Positions 60,392 through 64,000 of a stretch of 64,000 bases of DNA are shown piece by piece. The notes under the pieces were generated by a model that was not told where the DNA came from, did no database searches, and worked only from the letters and a program-made list of their open reading frames with translations. Every line of letters starts with the position of its first letter. Positions within the stretch are counted from its first letter, which is position 1. Where the stretch lies: the NCBI RefSeq assembly GCF_000612725.1, contig NZ_HG964457.1, positions 62,001 through 126,000 on the forward strand, given 5' to 3'. This DNA is from Mycolicibacterium austroafricanum (lineage in GTDB: Bacteria; Actinomycetota; Actinomycetes; Mycobacteriales; Mycobacteriaceae). A program made the position numbers and the translations under genes.

Positions 60392-61057
60392 ATGGCAGTG
60401 GACATCTTTAAGGACCCGTTGTTCACACCGCGGGAAGTGTCTGTTTATCTGCAGATTCCTCGCTCCACGGTGTACCAGTGGCTTCATGACGGATCGCGCG
60501 GCGACGCTCCGCTTGTGCATCATGTCGAGATCGGCCGGAGGGGTGCAGCATCGGTTCCGTTCGCCGCTTTGGTCGAAGCCTTCGTGCTGCGGGCTCTGCG
60601 AAACGAACTTGGCTTCACCAAGCGCCAGATCTCCGACACCGTAGCCGATGTCCGTGAGACATTCGGCACCGATTTCGCGCTCGCTAGCAAGAGAATCGCC
60701 ACGGACGGTATCGACATATTCATCCACCACGCGGACGACGAGTTTGCTCGCGTCGGTGATCATCAAATCCTCATCCGTGACGTCGTTGGGGACTACCTTC
60801 GTTACATCACCTGGGACGACAAGGGCGAATACGCGGCGCGCTTGAAACTGCGTGGTTTCGGTGACGATGCGAGTGTGGTTGTGGATCCGAAATTCGCTTG
60901 GGGACAACCCGTCATCGAACGAAATAAGGTACCGATCCGAGCGGTGATCGACCTGTGGGCCGCCGGTGAGCCTCTGACCGTTGTGGCTGATGAATACGGA
61001 TTGAGTATTCCGGAGGCCGAAGAGATATGCCGCGTTGGACTCAAACGAGCCGCCTGA
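60392..61057 (+). CDS. VapB45-like antitoxin (HTH plus DUF433)
   Basis: The 221-residue protein has an N-terminal helix-turn-helix (FTPREVSVYLQIPRSTVYQW) and a C-terminal DUF433 domain (about 165-221, NKVPIRAVIDLWAAGEPLTV). The architecture is that of the VapB45 (Rv2018) type antitoxin as I remember it. The overlapping downstream PIN-like gene supports a toxin-antitoxin function. ATG at 60392 with GGAGGTG-like sequence upstream. Lower GC than the neighbours suggests horizontal transfer, next to tRNA-Thr. Confidence 0.85.
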   Translation: MAVDIFKDPLFTPREVSVYLQIPRSTVYQWLHDGSRGDAPLVHHVEIGRRGAASVPFAALVEAFVLRALRNELGFTKRQISDTVADVRETFGTDFALASKRIATDGIDIFIHHADDEFARVGDHQILIRDVVGDYLRYITWDDKGEYAARLKLRGFGDDASVVVDPKFAWGQPVIERNKVPIRAVIDLWAAGEPLTVVADEYGLSIPEAEEICRVGLKRAA

Positions 61058-61433
61058 GTTCTTCCTGGATCGAAGCCTCGGCAAGCGAGTCGCTGCGGGG
61101 CTGACCGAGCGGGGATGGCGGATCCATAGAGTTGTCGATCACTTCGCGAATGACGCCCAAGATATCCCTGACGAGGAGTGGATGCGGTATGGCCTTGTCC
61201 GCGGCTGGTTCCCACTGCACAAGGATGGACGGATTCGGGGGACTGAAGCCGAGCGCAGACCGCTAATCGAGTTCAATGCCCCCATGTTCTACCTCGACAA
61301 TCAGCAGCTACGGATCGACGAAATGGTCGCACGCTTTCATGCGGCCCAGCGCCAGATCTACACAAGGACGCGTGTTGCCGGGGCGGCGTGCTTTGCCGTC
61401 TCTGCACATGGAATCAGGAGAACTTGGCCCTGA
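61035..61433 (+). CDS. VapC45-like PIN-domain toxin
   Basis: The 132-residue protein begins MDSNEPPEFFLDRSLGKRVA and has the acidic residues Asp12 and DEEW typical of the PIN-like/DUF5615 ribonuclease fold. It overlaps the antitoxin frame by 23 bp, starting with TTG at 61035, which links the dose of toxin to translation of the antitoxin. Probably an RNase that is inactive while bound to its partner. Specificity unknown. Confidence 0.8.
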   Translation: MDSNEPPEFFLDRSLGKRVAAGLTERGWRIHRVVDHFANDAQDIPDEEWMRYGLVRGWFPLHKDGRIRGTEAERRPLIEFNAPMFYLDNQQLRIDEMVARFHAAQRQIYTRTRVAGAACFAVSAHGIRRTWP

Positions 61434-61472
61434 CGGACGCCGATGGCGTTGAGGGAACGGTGGTGACCGATC

Positions 61473-61495
61473 ACTTGCATTGGAACACTGCAAGT
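61473..61495. terminator. Small hairpin after toxin gene
   Basis: ACTTGCA (61473-61479) pairs with TGCAAGT (61489-61495) around a 9-nt loop, between convergent genes. No T-run, so only a weak terminator candidate. Confidence 0.4.
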
Positions 61496-61507
61496 CCACC
61501 CGATGCT

Positions 61508-62011
61508 TCAGCGCAGGTGCGGAATGCCCTCACCGCTCAGCTCCGCGCGGACCGCGTCCGCGCGTCCGGTCATCGCCAGTAGCAGCGCCTCGGCCGTCCC
61601 GCAGACCTCCGGCCCCGTCCCGGCCGACCAATCCATGTCCGTCGCGACCAGGCGAAGGCCGCGGGTGCGGCGTGTCCCGCCGATGACAGGGCTGATCCGG
61701 GCGTAGTCCAGTGACACCCGCAGTGAATCCTCCGGCACGTCGAAGTCCAGCCCGAGGGGACGGCGGATGTCCTGCTGGTGGATTACGCACTCGATCAACG
61801 CGACCCGTCCGCCGTAGAGCCCCGCGGCGCCGGTGGGCGTGCTGTCTCGGCCCATCAACTCGACCAGTTCGGCGGGCGTCAACGCCGCGACGGCGGGCAG
61901 CATCCGGGCGTTGAGCCGGTCGACGTCGCCGCGGTCGCGGATCATGTTGCGGATCAGGCCCGGCACGCTCTGCCCGAGATAGCCGACGGTGTGTGCGGCC
62001 ACGTCACGCAC
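61508..62011 (-). CDS. Mycothiol-dependent maleylpyruvate isomerase-like protein
   Basis: The protein matches the DinB-like TIGR03083/mycothiol-dependent isomerase family: SEWSVRDVAAHTVGYLGQ upstream and VIHQQDIRRPLG with the metal-binding His/Asp. Family members use mycothiol in isomerisation or detoxification. The first standard start in frame is GTG at 62011, which would cut off about 35 residues of homologous-looking helix (KHGRRERIRFAELLAGLSAD). The open frame extends to 62116, but without ATG, GTG or TTG. Either a CTG start is used, or the gene lost its start codon. Confidence 0.75.
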   Translation of the reverse strand: MRDVAAHTVGYLGQSVPGLIRNMIRDRGDVDRLNARMLPAVAALTPAELVELMGRDSTPTGAAGLYGGRVALIECVIHQQDIRRPLGLDFDVPEDSLRVSLDYARISPVIGGTRRTRGLRLVATDMDWSAGTGPEVCGTAEALLLAMTGRADAVRAELSGEGIPHLR

Positions 62012-62116
62012 CGACCATTCGGAGCACAGGCTCGCCGCCGCCCACTGGTCGGCGCTCAGCCCGGCCAGCAGTTCGGCGAAACGGATCCGCTCACGGCGGC
62101 CATGCTTGGCAGTCTG

Positions 62117-63880
62117 CTATACCGGCGCCACGAATCCGACGGGCCCGGAGGCCACGCACACCGACAACGCAGCGGTGTTGGCGCTGACGGTGATCGCGTC
62201 ACCGGCACCCGGGAGCCGGACGTAGACCCGGTTGAGGCCTGGCCGCACCGGCACCTTGACCTCGTCGCCCTCCGACAGCGACACCGTCATCGAACCGTCG
62301 CTGTTGCCCAGGTAGTTGATCTCGACGGTCCAGTCCGCGGGAAGCAGCGGACCGTCCAGCGGCATCCGCACCGGGAAATCCGGCTGCACCAGATACCCGC
62401 ACCGCGCATCGGGGCCGGGCCGGATGGTGCGCACCCACGTGACTTTGGCGTCGACGAGGTTGCCCGCCGTATCGAGCATGCGCAGATCCGTTGTTGCCGA
62501 GGCGAATTCGGGACGGTCCCGCAGCAGTGCGAACATGTGCGAGGCCAGGTTCTCCGGCCACGCCACCCGCTGCAGCACCAGCGGGTCCACCTCCTGATCC
62601 AGCATCGGGGCATCAGAGGACGCGTGCGCCCGCGCCAACCCCGCCCGCGCGTTCTGCAGGTAAGGCTGGGCCGGGTTGTCCCGCCAGCTGGTCAGGAACG
62701 TCGACGTCGAGTACAGGCTGCTCACCACGAAAGCTGTTGCCGCACAGACTGTCACCACGGTACGGCGGGTCGAGTGGTCGAGCCACCGCGCGCGGTCCCG
62801 GTTGGGCGCGCACAGCCCGACCGCCGCCAGCAGGGCCAGCACGACGACCAGGTCGGGCAGGTAGCGCAACGTCTGTGCCAGTTCCAGTGCGGTGAATCGG
62901 GACGACCGCATCAGATACACGGGCACCTGGCAGGCCACCGCGTAACCCAGCGCGGCCAGCCACACCGGGCCGATCCGGCGCTTGCGCAGCAGGGACACCG
63001 CGACCACGGCCGCCAGGGCCGACCAGCCCAGGACCATCACCGCAGGCGGCGGCGTCGCCCATGGTGAGGCCGGGGCCCACCGCTGCCAGTCCCACGGCCC
63101 GCCGACCAGACCCGGCACGATGCCGTGGGTGAAGGAGCGGCTCAACAGATCCCAGGTCATCGCGAGGTCGAAGCTCCAGCGCTGCTGATCGACCACCAGC
63201 AGATAGACACCGATCCACGCCGCGGTGACCGCCAGCGCGGCGGTCCACAGCCGCGCCCCCCGGCGCCACACCTGCCGCACCGTGGCGGTGCCTGTGACAT
63301 GTCCGTAGAGCGCCGCGACGGTGAACGCCACGAACGGGATGATCGCCGACTTCTCGAAGAACAGCAGCCCACCGAAGAACACCAGCGTGCCGGTCCATGC
63401 ATAGCGCTGATTGCCGGTGCGTACCAACAGGATTGCGTCGGCGCAGACCCACGCCATCGCGGCCAGCATCGGCAACGAGTTCAGCCCCGCCGCCCACCAC
63501 GCGAACCCCGGCACGGCCAGCGGGGTGAAGAGCGCGAACGTCAACGGCACCAACAACCCCGGCCGCCAGCCGAGGATGACGTACAGCGCGCGCAGCAGGG
63601 CCAGCGAGGCGGCCGACGCGAGGATCACCAGGCTGATCGCCGGGCCGATCCACTCCAGCGGCGCCAGCCGGGTGATCACACCGGCGACCAGGAACGCACC
63701 CGGCATGACGTGTCCGTCGTGATCGTCGAACAGGTACCCCGGCGACAGCAGCCCCTGGGTGCCTGCCCTGCCGACCAGGATCAGATCGTCCCAGTAGAAG
63801 TAGCCGCCGAACGCCAGCACCGCCCGGATGACCAGCTGCAGCGCGATGAGTGCCGCGGCGGCGCGGGCGACCCGGTTCAT
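62117..63880 (-). CDS. Large multi-pass membrane protein (Rv3635-like)
   Basis: The 587-residue protein has about ten membrane helices in the first 400 residues and a C-terminal extracytoplasmic domain (about 410-587). The loop after the first helix holds WDD (residues 30-32), like GT-C glycosyltransferases, where a DD-type motif binds metal. Size and neighbour (an epimerase gene) correspond to Rv3635. It may transfer sugars from polyprenyl donors, but this is inference. ATG at 63880, 8 bp after the upstream stop. Confidence 0.8.
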   Translation of the reverse strand: MNRVARAAAALIALQLVIRAVLAFGGYFYWDDLILVGRAGTQGLLSPGYLFDDHDGHVMPGAFLVAGVITRLAPLEWIGPAISLVILASAASLALLRALYVILGWRPGLLVPLTFALFTPLAVPGFAWWAAGLNSLPMLAAMAWVCADAILLVRTGNQRYAWTGTLVFFGGLLFFEKSAIIPFVAFTVAALYGHVTGTATVRQVWRRGARLWTAALAVTAAWIGVYLLVVDQQRWSFDLAMTWDLLSRSFTHGIVPGLVGGPWDWQRWAPASPWATPPPAVMVLGWSALAAVVAVSLLRKRRIGPVWLAALGYAVACQVPVYLMRSSRFTALELAQTLRYLPDLVVVLALLAAVGLCAPNRDRARWLDHSTRRTVVTVCAATAFVVSSLYSTSTFLTSWRDNPAQPYLQNARAGLARAHASSDAPMLDQEVDPLVLQRVAWPENLASHMFALLRDRPEFASATTDLRMLDTAGNLVDAKVTWVRTIRPGPDARCGYLVQPDFPVRMPLDGPLLPADWTVEINYLGNSDGSMTVSLSEGDEVKVPVRPGLNRVYVRLPGAGDAITVSANTAALSVCVASGPVGFVAPV

Positions 63881-63888
63881 CGAGCCGG

Positions 63889-64000
63889 TCAGGGGGCCGC
63901 CTCGTCGGCCGTGCGGGACGGCAGCGCCGACCACGCCGACGCCACCATGTCGGTCAGCGAGTGCCGCATCCGCCAGTCCAGATCGCGCGCCGCCAGATCG
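63889..64000 (-). CDS. NAD-dependent epimerase/dehydratase, C-terminal end (partial)
   Basis: The minus-strand frame running in from the window edge encodes DLAARDLDWRMRHSLTDMVA and a short tail, then TGA at 63891-63889. This pattern (LDWxxRxSLxDMVxSAW) is the usual C-terminus of UDP-glucose 4-epimerase-type proteins. In M. tuberculosis a galE gene (Rv3634c) neighbours Rv3635, though in my memory the two are divergent there, not in tandem. Confidence 0.65.
   Translation of the reverse strand, partial: DLAARDLDWRMRHSLTDMVASAWSALPSRTADEAAP

Noticed and set aside
60091-60426. 111-codon frame antisense over tRNA-Thr
   Set aside because: The WGNRTPDL... segment is the well-known artefact produced by translating the complement of a tRNA gene; no ribosome binding site.
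61027-61433. ATG at 61027 as the toxin start
   Set aside because: It is out of frame with the PIN-like reading frame; TTG at 61035 is the in-frame option.
60161-61507. Prophage or integrative element remnant after tRNA-Thr
   Set aside because: No integrase, no phage genes and no repeated tRNA 3' end were found; only the toxin-antitoxin pair.

Overview
The window is GC-rich actinobacterial DNA and almost certainly from a mycobacterium, probably a fast-growing Mycolicibacterium. The main evidence is gene content and order. From memory, the backbone follows Mycobacterium tuberculosis Rv3696c (glpK) through Rv3634c/Rv3635 in the same relative order, including glpK, the moxR2 cluster, cds1, ponA2, whiB4, bagA/bagB, crp, nth, marP, ephE, acs, ssd, the tad genes, cspA, topA, an adenylate cyclase and a DNA polymerase III delta' gene. 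WhiB, mycothiol-type and F420-type protein families, GTG starts and 4-bp ATGA/GTGA overlaps fit as well.

Layout. 0.1-9.1 kb: glpK, then an accessory block with a short-chain dehydrogenase and divergent XRE regulator, prfC, an aldo/keto reductase, two PadR regulators and a carotenoid oxygenase. 9.1-17.4 kb: an RDD protein, a SpoIIM-type membrane protein and a translationally coupled DUF58/MoxR/DUF4350/DUF4129 membrane operon, interrupted by an AbiEi/DUF559-type gene. 17.5-22.4 kb: an F420-type LLM oxidoreductase, a 42-residue acidic protein, a PAP2 protein, a two-gene restriction-modification-like pair and tRNA-Pro(CGG). 22.5-32.7 kb: cds1, a metallophosphatase, ponA2, whiB4, the paired Get3-like ATPases, RidA and metallo-beta-lactamase-fold proteins, and the cAMP receptor protein gene crp. 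32.8-41.8 kb: nth to marP as a coupled run, ephE, a secreted serine protease and acsA. 41.8-43.6 kb: two non-coding RNA loci, the Ms1 (MTS2823) RNA on the minus strand and the 6C RNA on the plus strand. 43.6-49.4 kb: ssd, tadABC, pilin and TadE genes, then a Ser/Thr kinase. 49.4-60.2 kb: a frameshifted DUF5593-type gene, a DUF1998 helicase, cspA, topA, an adenylate cyclase, the delta' gene and tRNA-Thr(CGT). 60.2-64 kb: a VapBC45-like toxin-antitoxin pair, a mycothiol-dependent-type enzyme, a large membrane protein and the 3' end of an epimerase gene.

How parts connect. The window carries a class III adenylate cyclase, the cAMP receptor protein, and two good matches to the CRP operator (TGTGA-N6-TCAC): one immediately upstream of acsA and one between the -35 and -10 of the predicted Ms1 promoter. 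This suggests a compact cAMP circuit linking carbon source to acetate use and to an RNA that sequesters RNA polymerase.

Accessory insertions sit at predictable places: beside tRNA-Pro (restriction-modification pair), beside tRNA-Thr (toxin-antitoxin), and inside two conserved gene orders. Those last two cassettes (SDR plus XRE regulator, and AbiEi/DUF559) are each bracketed by a matched pair of long palindromes. I regard these palindrome-bracketed cassettes and the CRP-Ms1 site as the two most interesting observations. I saw no insertion sequence, prophage, CRISPR array, rRNA or replication origin.
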